DNA from: Methanohalophilus sp. RSK
Lineage (GTDB): Archaea; Halobacteriota; Methanosarcinia; Methanosarcinales; Methanosarcinaceae
Reading direction: 5' to 3'
NCBI RefSeq assembly: GCF_003722075.1
Contig: NZ_RDSK01000004.1
Span: 1-46,317, forward strand
DNA: 46,317 nt
Shown: positions 8,791-16,554 of the stretch, in pieces
Layout: each line of letters begins with the position of its first letter
Numbering within the stretch: the stretch's first letter is position 1
The notes under the pieces: model-generated
The model's input: the letters and a program-made list of their open reading frames with translations, nothing else
The model's database searches: none
Told to the model about the DNA's origin: nothing
Program-made: the position numbers and the translations under genes

Positions 8791-9888
8791 ATGAAAATGT
8801 TAAAAACAGGACCAATGGCGTTTTTTTGCCTGGTTCTTATCATTTATTCCGCAACACCGGTATTGGCCGAAATAGAGGTTGCGGATATATATCCTCTCAC
8901 TGATGACTTTAGCAGTGATTCTCATTATCCTGCATGGAGTCCGGATGGAAAGCAGATTACTTACATGAATGATCAGGCAATCGGGATTATGGATGCGGAT
9001 GGTAATAATTCCCATATTATTTATGACGGAATGAAATGGGACGGAGACCCCTGTTTTTCTACAGATGGGAAGGAAATTTATTTTGCATCAGAATCCCGAA
9101 AACCGTATTCTTCTACCTACATCAATCTTTTTAAGATGAACGCTGACGGGTCCAATATTACACAATTAACTGATGATACAGACCGCCGCTCGCCTTCCAA
9201 CAGCCCGGAGGGTTCAATGCTGGCATATTTATCCAATATTGCAGGAAATTATGACATCTGGATAATGGATGTAGCAAACAAATCACATCGGCAGTTGACT
9301 TTTACTTCAGAAGATGAAGGTAAGCCCTCCTGGTCTCCTGATGGGGACGAAATAATTTACTCTTTAAAAGGTAATTTATGGTTGACAGATGTAGAACTTG
9401 ATACATCCTGGCAACTTACTCATGGTACTTCCAATGATGTTGATCCGTTTTTCCTGCCATCAGGTGAAAAGATAGTGTTTATTTCTGATCGTGGAGGGGC
9501 AACCAATCTCTGGTTGATTGATATTGAAAACGATGAGATACAATTGCTTACCGATGACATAACCGTTGAGGGTTCTCCTGCAGTAGACCCTTATGGCGAA
9601 AAAATAGTCTTTGAAGCCAAAGCAAATGAAACTTTTGATCTCTGGATGCTGGAAATGGAAAATCCTGAAAGCACAGATGTGGTTTCCGGTATTAATGTAG
9701 AAGACACTAATGTGGACGTAATGGAGAATGAGGATATTTCAATAACCCCCGAAAACAATCAGAATATGGATGAAGGCTCCAGTGGATTGTTAGGTAAAAT
9801 AAATAATAATATTGCTTTGTTTGCCGGAGGGCTTGTACTTGGCATAATTTTATTTTTGGTAGCCAGATTAATTTTCAAAAAAATGTAA
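8791..9888 (+). CDS. Secreted/membrane-anchored TolB-like beta-propeller protein
   Basis: About 365 residues with an N-terminal signal peptide (hydrophobic AFFCLVLIIYS ending near VLAE). There are at least five WD40-like/PD40 repeats, recognisable by blocks such as YPAWSPDGKQITYM, KPSWSPDGDEIIYS and SPAVDPYGEKIVF. A low-complexity acidic stalk and a C-terminal transmembrane helix (ALFAGGLVLGIILFLVA) followed by KKM complete it. The propeller is therefore expected outside the cell, tethered by its C-terminus. A role in binding proteins or glycans at the cell surface is possible but not shown. ATGs at 8791 and 8797 and a GTG at 8788 are close together. The gene starts a few bases after gatE. 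Confidence 0.75.
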   Translation: MKMLKTGPMAFFCLVLIIYSATPVLAEIEVADIYPLTDDFSSDSHYPAWSPDGKQITYMNDQAIGIMDADGNNSHIIYDGMKWDGDPCFSTDGKEIYFASESRKPYSSTYINLFKMNADGSNITQLTDDTDRRSPSNSPEGSMLAYLSNIAGNYDIWIMDVANKSHRQLTFTSEDEGKPSWSPDGDEIIYSLKGNLWLTDVELDTSWQLTHGTSNDVDPFFLPSGEKIVFISDRGGATNLWLIDIENDEIQLLTDDITVEGSPAVDPYGEKIVFEAKANETFDLWMLEMENPESTDVVSGINVEDTNVDVMENEDISITPENNQNMDEGSSGLLGKINNNIALFAGGLVLGIILFLVARLIFKKM

Positions 9889-9944
9889 TTGTGTGCTTAT
9901 ATCTAATTGCACTTTGAATGAATCTTTTCTCTTCTCCATCGAAA

Positions 9945-9953
9945 TACTTATAG
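9945..9953 (+). promoter_or_regulatory. TATA element of carAB
   Basis: TACTTATAG lies so that transcription would start near 9975-9978. The leader would then be only about 6-12 bases to the ATGs at 9984/9987, which argues against the upstream ATG at 9966 as the translation start. Confidence 0.45.
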
Positions 9954-9983
9954 CCTACTTTTTACATGTATAGGCAGGTTCCG

Positions 9984-11081
9984 ATGATGAGTGCAGTAAT
10001 TGGTTTGGAAGATGGGACAATTGTCACAGGCACCGGTTTTGGTGCCGAAGGTACAGTTTGCGGAGAACTCGTTTTTACTACTCAATATACCGGTTATGAG
10101 GAGGCACTAAGTGATCCTTCCTACAAGGGTCAGATCCTTATGTTCACTTATCCCCTTATTGGTAATTATGGTGTCAGTGATGAATGTTTTGAATCAGATG
10201 GTGTAAAGACCGAAGGCCTTGTAGTCAGACAAGCATGTCCTGACCCTTTTCATCACAATTCAAAACGCACCATTTACAAACTCATGGAAGATGAGGGAAA
10301 ACCGGGTATTGCCGGGGTTGACACCCGGATGCTCACCCTGAATAATAGGGAGCATGGTACAATGAGAGCTGCCCTTATTAATGGAAGTGATGACGGCGAA
10401 GCAGCCGTGCAGCTTGCAAGGGAGCAACCCAAAATATCAGATATTGACTTAATTTCCAAAGTAACATGTAATGAAGCATATAGTGTAAAAAGCAAGATTA
10501 ATACCTCTGATAAAAAACATATTGTACTTATTGATCTGGGTATGAAAGCCCATATTATGGATAGCCTGCTTGCAAGAGGTATGGATGTAACAGTAGTCCC
10601 TGCATCAACACCTGCTTCAGCAATAAGTGATTATGAACCTGATCTTCTTTTCCTTTCCAATGGTCCGGGAGATCCACAGAATGCGATAGAAGCCACAAAG
10701 GCTGTGAACTATTTTGCATCGGAATTACCCATTGCAGGTATATGTCTGGGCCATCAGGTTATTTCAAGGGCCATGGGAGCAGACACATACAAACTCAAAT
10801 TCGGACACAGGGGAGCCAACCAGCCGGTAAAGGACCTTTCAAGTTCGATTGTACATATTACTTCCCAGAACCACGGATTTGCCGTTGATAATGATTCTCT
10901 TGATTCAACCGAGCTCTACACTACCGAGCTCAACACCAATGACAATACGATCGAAGGTGTGGCACACCGGGACCTTGATATCCTGAGTGTACAATATCAT
11001 CCGGATGCGCATCCGGGACCACAGGATACTGAAAAACAATTCTTTGACAAAATTTACAAAATGGCAGGGGGCGATAAATGA
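9984..11081 (+). CDS. carA: Carbamoyl-phosphate synthase small chain
   Basis: Glutamine-hydrolysing subunit that feeds ammonia to CarB for arginine and pyrimidine synthesis. The N-terminal CarA domain (LEDGTIVTGTGFG) is followed by a class I glutaminase with the nucleophile Cys in GICLGHQ and the histidine in QYHP. The residue two after that histidine, normally the triad glutamate (HPE), is Asp here (codon GAT, HPDAHPGP). The change is conservative but touches a catalytic position. I chose the ATG at 9984 (9987 equally likely) because the TATA element would place the 9966 ATG outside the transcript and because family members start near this point. The stop overlaps the carB start (ATGA). Confidence 0.95.
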   Translation: MMSAVIGLEDGTIVTGTGFGAEGTVCGELVFTTQYTGYEEALSDPSYKGQILMFTYPLIGNYGVSDECFESDGVKTEGLVVRQACPDPFHHNSKRTIYKLMEDEGKPGIAGVDTRMLTLNNREHGTMRAALINGSDDGEAAVQLAREQPKISDIDLISKVTCNEAYSVKSKINTSDKKHIVLIDLGMKAHIMDSLLARGMDVTVVPASTPASAISDYEPDLLFLSNGPGDPQNAIEATKAVNYFASELPIAGICLGHQVISRAMGADTYKLKFGHRGANQPVKDLSSSIVHITSQNHGFAVDNDSLDSTELYTTELNTNDNTIEGVAHRDLDILSVQYHPDAHPGPQDTEKQFFDKIYKMAGGDK

Positions 11082-14000
11082 TGCCAATAAGGACTGACAT
11101 AAAAAAGATTATGCTCATAGGTTCCGGTCCAATTATGATAGGACAGGCTGCAGAATTTGATTTCTCGGGAAGTCAGGCCTGCCGCTCCCTGCGTGAAGAA
11201 GGATTTGAAGTCGTACTTGTAAACTCCAACCCGGCAACTATAATGACAGATCCGGAGATGGCGGATTCTGTTTACATTGAACCTCTGGAAGCCCCGCTAA
11301 TCGGTGAAATCATTGAAAAAGAGCGGCCCGATGGTATAATTGCCGGATTGGGTGGACAGACGGGTCTTAATGTTACAAGTGAACTTGCAGAGCTGGGTAT
11401 TCTTGAAAAATACGGCGTAGAGATGCTGGGTACGCCTCTCGACGCAATCACAAATACCGAGGACCGGGAACTTTTCAAGCAGACCATGGAAAACATCGGG
11501 GAAAAAGTTCCCCGCAGCAAGGCTATTTCCTCTTTGCAGGAAGCAGAAGAAGTGATAGAGGAACTTGGTCTCCCCATTATTGTCCGCCCGGCCTATACCC
11601 TGGGAGGTGCAGGCGGGGGAATTGCCCATACAAAGGAAGAACTATTGCAGATCGTGGATAGGGGAATCCGGCTAAGCCGCATTAATCAGGTACTCGTGGA
11701 GGAAAGTGTCCTGGGCTGGAAAGAATTTGAGTATGAAGTGATGCGTGATTCCAATGATACCTGCATTGTTATCTGTAATATGGAAAACATTGACCCCATG
11801 GGTGTCCATACAGGCGAGTCAATAGTAGTGACCCCTTCCCAGACACTTAATGATGAAGAGCACCAGATGCTCAGGACCGCAGCTATCAAGATAATCCGGG
11901 AATTGGGTATTGAAGGTGGATGTAATATCCAGTTTGCAACAAAGGATGGCGAATATCGTGTAGTTGAGGTCAATCCCCGTGTGTCCCGTTCCTCGGCTCT
12001 TGCCTCCAAGGCGACCGGTTATCCGATTGCCCGGGTAACCGCCAAGATTGTTGTGGGAATGGCACTTGATAAAATCCTTAATGATGTCACAAAGAAAACT
12101 CCTGCATCCTTTGAGCCAACCATTGACTATGTAGTTACAAAGATACCCAGGTGGCCTTTTGACAAGTTCGTAACTGCAGACAAGACACTTACCACGGCCA
12201 TGAAGAGTACCGGTGAAGTCATGGCTATCGGAAGGACGATTGAAGAGTCCATTCTAAAGGCCATCCGTTCCCTGGATAACGATATGGACTTTGAAATCAA
12301 GGGCAGGGATGACCCGGAGACTGTCACATTACTTAAAACGCCGACAAGCGAGCGTTTTTTTGTTATCTATGAAGCCCTGAAGAAAGGTTACTCCATTGAA
12401 CAAATTTCTGAATATACGGGCATGGATCGTTTCTTCCTCCAAAAAATGGCAAACATTGTAAACATGGAGTCACAGGTTGCAGAACAACTATTCCAAAACG
12501 GAGAAGCAGATATCGATCTCCTTCTAAAAGCCAAGAGGATGGGATTTACTGACAGCAGGATAGCCAAATGTTGTTCAAAGACCCGGGAAGAAATAAATGA
12601 TATACGCAGGGACGGGGCCATCACTTCCACATACAAGATGGTGGATACATGTGCGGCAGAATTTGCTGCAGCGACTCCTTATTATTATTCATGTTACGAA
12701 ACGATGTGTGAATGTAAGCCCACAGACAGGAAAAAGATCCTGATTCTGGGTGCCGGTCCTATACGTATCGGGCAGGGAATAGAGTTTGATTACTGTACGG
12801 TGCATGCAGTCCAGGCCCTACGTGAGGAAGATATAGAAGCCCATATCATCAATAACAATCCTGAAACAGTTTCTACTGACTATGATACTTCGGATAAGTT
12901 GTTCTTCGAACCCCTGACACTTGAAGATGTAATGAATGTCATTGAAAGGGAAAATCCGGACGGGGTGCTCGTACAATTTGGTGGGCAGACTTCGGTTAAT
13001 CTTGCAATCCCCCTGCAAAAGGAACTTGCCAGGCGCACAGACCTGAAGACGAAGATAATGGGAACTTCCCCTGAAAATATGGATGTGGCAGAAGACAGGG
13101 AAAAATTCAACCAGCGTCTTGCAAAAATGAAAATCAATCAGCCGGATGCAGGTTATGCAACGTCCGAAAAAGAAGCCCTTAAGGTTGCAACTGATATTGG
13201 TTATCCGGTCCTTGTACGTCCCTCCTATGTACTTGGGGGGAGGGCAATGGAAATCGTTTATGATTCCGCAGATCTGGAACGTTACATGAAAGAAGCTGTC
13301 AGGGTATCACCCGAACATCCCATCCTTATTGATGATTTCCTCGAAGGTGCAGTGGAAATCGATGTGGACGCTGTGAGTGACGGAAAGGATGTCCTGATCG
13401 GTGCTATCATGGAACACATCGAAGAAGCGGGAGTACATTCCGGTGATTCTGCCTGTGTGATTCCTCCCTATGACCTATCTGAGGATATCCTTGAGACAGT
13501 TCGGGATTATACCAGAAAGATTGCTATGGCACTTGAGGTGAAGGGTCTCATAAATATCCAGATGGCAACCAAGGATGGCGAAGTTTATGTACTGGAAGCA
13601 AATCCAAGGTCCAGCCGTACTATCCCCTTTGTATCAAAGTCTTCCGGGATTCCCCTGGCAAAGATCGCTGCACAGGTTATCATCGGCCACAGTCTCAAGG
13701 ACCTTGGTTACCTGCAGGACAGGGAGCCTTCCCTGAATCATTATTCTGTCAAGGAAGTCCTCCTTCCGTTTGACAAATTGCCCGGTGCAGATCCGGTGCT
13801 TGGTCCTGAAATGAAGAGTACCGGTGAAGTGATGGGTATTGATTATGATTTTGGAAGAGCGTTTTTCAAGGCCCAGTTAAGTGCTGATAATCTCCTTCCG
13901 CTGAATGGAAAAGTATTCCTGTCCATCAGGGAGCGAGATAAGGAAGCGATTGTAGAAATTGCCCGCAGGTTGCAGGAAATGGGACTTGAACTTATGGGTA

Positions 14001-14317
14001 CAAAGGGTACTGCAGGCTATCTTTCCGATAAAGGTATCAACATGGAGGCTGTCATGAAAGTGCATGAAGGCAGCCCCAATGTAATTGATATGCTCAGGAG
14101 AGGCGATGTTGCCTTTATCATAAACACCCCGACATCCCGCCAATCCAGGAAAGATGGTTACCATATACGTAGGGCAGCGGTAGATTTCAAGGTTCCATAT
14201 ATTACAACTATACAGGCTGCACGTGCTTCAGTTGAAGCCATTAAAGCAATGGCTGAGGGCAGCAGCACGATTAAATCAATTAACGAATATCATGAAGAGA
14301 TCCGCCGTAACAATTAA
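11078..14317 (+). CDS. carB: Carbamoyl-phosphate synthase large chain
   Basis: Full-length CarB of 1079 residues. It has two homologous synthetase halves, each starting with a GSGPIMIGQ / GAGPIRIGQ loop and each with an ATP-grasp domain (VRPAYTLGGAGGG and VRPSYVLGGRAME). An oligomerisation region lies between them, and a C-terminal MGS-like allosteric domain includes FIINTPTSRQSRKDGYHIRR. It makes carbamoyl phosphate from bicarbonate, ammonia and two ATP in complex with CarA. The ATG overlaps the carA TGA, so the two are translationally coupled. The next ATG (11081) is a possible alternative start. Stop TAA. Confidence 0.98.
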   Translation: MMPIRTDIKKIMLIGSGPIMIGQAAEFDFSGSQACRSLREEGFEVVLVNSNPATIMTDPEMADSVYIEPLEAPLIGEIIEKERPDGIIAGLGGQTGLNVTSELAELGILEKYGVEMLGTPLDAITNTEDRELFKQTMENIGEKVPRSKAISSLQEAEEVIEELGLPIIVRPAYTLGGAGGGIAHTKEELLQIVDRGIRLSRINQVLVEESVLGWKEFEYEVMRDSNDTCIVICNMENIDPMGVHTGESIVVTPSQTLNDEEHQMLRTAAIKIIRELGIEGGCNIQFATKDGEYRVVEVNPRVSRSSALASKATGYPIARVTAKIVVGMALDKILNDVTKKTPASFEPTIDYVVTKIPRWPFDKFVTADKTLTTAMKSTGEVMAIGRTIEESILKAIRSLDNDMDFEIKGRDDPETVTLLKTPTSERFFVIYEALKKGYSIEQISEYTGMDRFFLQKMANIVNMESQVAEQLFQNGEADIDLLLKAKRMGFTDSRIAKCCSKTREEINDIRRDGAITSTYKMVDTCAAEFAAATPYYYSCYETMCECKPTDRKKILILGAGPIRIGQGIEFDYCTVHAVQALREEDIEAHIINNNPETVSTDYDTSDKLFFEPLTLEDVMNVIERENPDGVLVQFGGQTSVNLAIPLQKELARRTDLKTKIMGTSPENMDVAEDREKFNQRLAKMKINQPDAGYATSEKEALKVATDIGYPVLVRPSYVLGGRAMEIVYDSADLERYMKEAVRVSPEHPILIDDFLEGAVEIDVDAVSDGKDVLIGAIMEHIEEAGVHSGDSACVIPPYDLSEDILETVRDYTRKIAMALEVKGLINIQMATKDGEVYVLEANPRSSRTIPFVSKSSGIPLAKIAAQVIIGHSLKDLGYLQDREPSLNHYSVKEVLLPFDKLPGADPVLGPEMKSTGEVMGIDYDFGRAFFKAQLSADNLLPLNGKVFLSIRERDKEAIVEIARRLQEMGLELMGTKGTAGYLSDKGINMEAVMKVHEGSPNVIDMLRRGDVAFIINTPTSRQSRKDGYHIRRAAVDFKVPYITTIQAARASVEAIKAMAEGSSTIKSINEYHEEIRRNN

Positions 14318-14368
14318 GTTTACGGCTGATTTTATTCCTTTTATATTGTTTAGGTTGAGGTATTAATA

Positions 14369-15553
14369 ATGGTCAAAAAGGCAGTACTGGCTTATTCAGG
14401 TGGTCTGGACACTTCAATATGTGTTCCCCTGCTTAAGGAAAAGTACGATTGTGATGAAGTAATAACCGTAGCAGTGGACGTAGGCCAGCCGCGGGAAGAT
14501 GTAGATAAAGCTACCGAAAAGGCCCAGGACATCAGTGATCTGCATTTTACCCTTGATGTCAGGGAAGAATTTGTAAATGATTATATTTTCCCTCTCATAA
14601 AGGCAAACGGGGATTATGAAGGGTATGTAATGGGAACATCCATTGCCCGTCCCCTCATTGCTAAAAAGGTCGTGGAAATCGCAGAAAAAGAAGGGGCTTC
14701 AATGCTTGCCCATGGCTGTACCGGTAAAGGTAATGACCAGCTGAGATTTGAGGCAGTGTTCAGGCTTACCGATATGGAAGTAGTGGCTCCGATGCGTGAC
14801 ATGAACCTGACACGTGAATGGGAGATAGAGTATGCAAAACAACATGGCATTCCTGTCTCTGTAACATCTTCCAAACCCTGGAGTATCGATGAGAATATCT
14901 GGAGTCGCAGTATTGAGGGCGGCAAACTGGAAGATCCGGGTTACATTCCGCCGGAAGAGATCTACAACTGGACTGTCGACCCGGCCCAGGCACCGGATGC
15001 ACAGACCATAGAAATCGGTTTTGAGGCAGGTGTCCCAGTATCCCTTGATGGTAAAACCATGGAGGGTGTAACTCTTATAGAGGAGATGAACAGGATCGCC
15101 GGTTCCCATGGTGTCGGAAGGACCGATATGATAGAGGATCGTGTGCTGGGATTGAAAGCCAGGGAGAATTATGAGCACCCTGCAGCAACAGTTTTACTGA
15201 CTGCCCACAGGGATCTGGAAAAACTCGTGCTTACCCGCTCTGAACTCAAGTTCAAGGCTATGGTCGATGCTGAATGGTCCGAACTTGCCTACCTGGGCCT
15301 TGTGGATGAACCCCTGTATGAAGACCTGAATGCCTTCATAGATTCCACACAGCAGCGTGTTATAGGTACTGTAACTGTGAAGTTGTACAAAGGCAATGTC
15401 TACATTATGGCCAGGACTTCACCCAATGGTTTGTATTTCGAGGACCTTGTATCCTTTGACAGCAAGGTCATCGACCAGCAGGATGCTGAAGGTTTTTCCA
15501 AATACCATGGCTTCCAGGCACGCCTGTATCGCAGGTTTGTTGTCAATAAATAA
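14369..15553 (+). CDS. argG: Argininosuccinate synthase
   Basis: Joins citrulline and aspartate using ATP in the penultimate step of arginine synthesis. The 394-residue protein starts with the PP-loop signature [11 protein letters not shown] and has the [10 protein letters not shown] and [13 protein letters not shown] motifs of the family. It follows carB by 51 bases, so carbamoyl phosphate supply and arginine synthesis are clustered. A GAGGT ribosome binding site precedes the ATG. A TATA-like CTTTTATATT at 14338-14347 could also give it a separate, nearly leaderless transcript. Stop TAA. Confidence 0.98.
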   Translation: MVKKAVLAYSGGLDTSICVPLLKEKYDCDEVITVAVDVGQPREDVDKATEKAQDISDLHFTLDVREEFVNDYIFPLIKANGDYEGYVMGTSIARPLIAKKVVEIAEKEGASMLAHGCTGKGNDQLRFEAVFRLTDMEVVAPMRDMNLTREWEIEYAKQHGIPVSVTSSKPWSIDENIWSRSIEGGKLEDPGYIPPEEIYNWTVDPAQAPDAQTIEIGFEAGVPVSLDGKTMEGVTLIEEMNRIAGSHGVGRTDMIEDRVLGLKARENYEHPAATVLLTAHRDLEKLVLTRSELKFKAMVDAEWSELAYLGLVDEPLYEDLNAFIDSTQQRVIGTVTVKLYKGNVYIMARTSPNGLYFEDLVSFDSKVIDQQDAEGFSKYHGFQARLYRRFVVNK

Positions 15554-15560
15554 TTTTAGT

Positions 15561-15579
15561 GGAGGGCTTAATGTCCTCC
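15561..15579. terminator. Hairpin between convergent argG and SMR genes
   Basis: GGAGG and CCTCC arms around a nine-base loop span the end of the transporter gene and lie 8 bases after the argG stop. An AT-rich stretch follows. It could end argG transcription. The evidence is only the repeat and its location. Confidence 0.3.
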
Positions 15580-15891
15580 CAAATTTAGATTGAGGCCTAC
15601 CACTCCAATTACTACAAACATTATGGATACCATTTTTACCGCTGTGGCAGGCTCTTTGAACCAGAAGATTCCAATAGCTGTAATCATTGTGGTTCCCATT
15701 CCGGCCCAGATTGCATAAGCTATGCTTACGTCTATTCCTTTCAGGGCAATCGTAGACATTGCAAAGCTGATTCCGTAAAACAGGAATATACCGATAGAAG
15801 GCAATATATTGGAAAAACCCTCAGATAATTTCATGCATGTGGTGCCAAACACTTCAAAAATTATGGCTCCTACCAGATAGATATAACTCAT
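15568..15891 (-). CDS. Small multidrug resistance (SMR/EmrE-SugE type) transporter
   Basis: A 107-residue, four-helix membrane protein, the usual size of SMR transporters. The conserved membrane-embedded Glu is in LVGAIIFEVFGTTCMKLSEG, and the signature helix 3 region IDVSIAYAIWAGMGT is present. Family members export cationic drugs or guanidinium in exchange for protons. The start at 15891 (MSYIYLVG) gives the family length. An upstream in-frame ATG would add 37 residues without family similarity. A TATA-like TTTATAA at 15921-15915 lies about 27 bases before this ATG, so the transcript is probably leaderless. Substrate not determined. Confidence 0.88.
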   Translation of the reverse strand: MSYIYLVGAIIFEVFGTTCMKLSEGFSNILPSIGIFLFYGISFAMSTIALKGIDVSIAYAIWAGMGTTMITAIGIFWFKEPATAVKMVSIMFVVIGVVGLNLNLGGH

Positions 15892-15960
15892 ATATTCTAT
15901 TTTGGAGTTATACCTTATAAATAGACTCATTCCTCTAAGTGTATAAGGATTAATAGAGAA

Positions 15961-15984
15961 GGCATAGGTATCCTTTCCTATGCC
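15961..15984 (-). repeat. Perfect 8-bp inverted repeat upstream of SMR gene
   Basis: GGCATAGG and CCTATGCC are separated by eight bases. The repeat is upstream of the probable leaderless start of the SMR gene, so it is either an operator or part of a longer transcript from the TATA-like element at about 16008. Confidence 0.35.
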
Positions 15985-16317
15985 TCCATTATCGTACCCC
16001 ACCGATTATAAACCCGCTCGGGTCCCACCCCGTCAGGTTATGTCGAGAGAAGTTTTCTCCCAATCACCACATACTCTCATATGACGTTGATATATATAAT
16101 ATAACCCCATCTGATTTTCAAATACAGATTTAATATTATAATCCCATTGAAAATTACAAAGGAATATTATATTAGATGCAGGAAATATATATGAAAAAAT
16201 AATTTATAAATAATTATATCTTCGGAAACAATATGGAATGCAACTACTGTTTTATCATATAAATAGTTATTGGTTTAAAAAAGTTAATTTATAAATGAAA
16301 TAATAGCTAAACCATCT

Positions 16318-16500
16318 TTACGGTAAAAGTAGATTGAGAACATGGATGCCCACCCATGCTCTCATTTAATACCCCACTCCATGTATCAGCCGTAGTCCCC
16401 AACTCGGCTGATCCAGTCCGGAACAATGCTGCACAAATCCCGGACAATTCCTACATTCTCATGGATAGATATAACACAACCGGATTGAAATCCGCTAACG
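16318..16500 (+). ncRNA. Candidate structured small RNA
   Basis: Four successive hairpins occupy this gene-free GC-richer island: 16336-16363 (10-bp stem with one A-C mismatch, arms GAGAACATGG / CCATGCTCTC), 16385-16412 (ATCAGCCG / CGGCTGAT), 16416-16445 (GTCCGG / CCGGAC) and 16481-16494 (CGGAT / ATCCG, tetraloop TGAA). A TATA-like TTTATAAAT at 16288-16296 on the plus strand predicts a start near 16318, directly before the first stem. The surrounding DNA is strongly AT-rich, and GC-rich structured islands in such DNA often mark RNA genes. It does not match RNase P RNA, SRP RNA or a tRNA that I can recognise. Strand is inferred from the TATA position only. Confidence 0.35.
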
Positions 16501-16554
16501 GCTCCTGATATTTGTATGTGCTTAAAAATTTCAAAGCCATATTAATGATTTATC

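Larger units (their letters stand above)
15892..16554. other. Gene-free stretch (663 bp) between SMR and VWA genes
   Basis: No credible coding frame is visible. The left part (15961-16060) holds a perfect 8-bp hairpin (GGCATAGG / CCTATGCC at 15961-15984), an ACCCG..CGGGT repeat and a second TATA-like element on the minus strand (16012-16005). The middle is AT-rich. The right part holds a cluster of hairpins described as a candidate RNA. Confidence 0.6.

Noticed and set aside
15601-15612. ATTGGAGT-like sequence on the minus strand
   Set aside because: It is in SMR coding sequence, has AATTGG in place of GATTGG, and no hairpin precedes it.
15892-16002. 37-residue extension of the SMR protein
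   Set aside because: It has no similarity to the family, includes the predicted TATA box, and the start at 15891 gives the usual length.
16318-16500. RNase P RNA, SRP RNA or tRNA in the hairpin island
   Set aside because: None of the conserved cores of these RNAs is visible. It is kept only as an unassigned candidate RNA.
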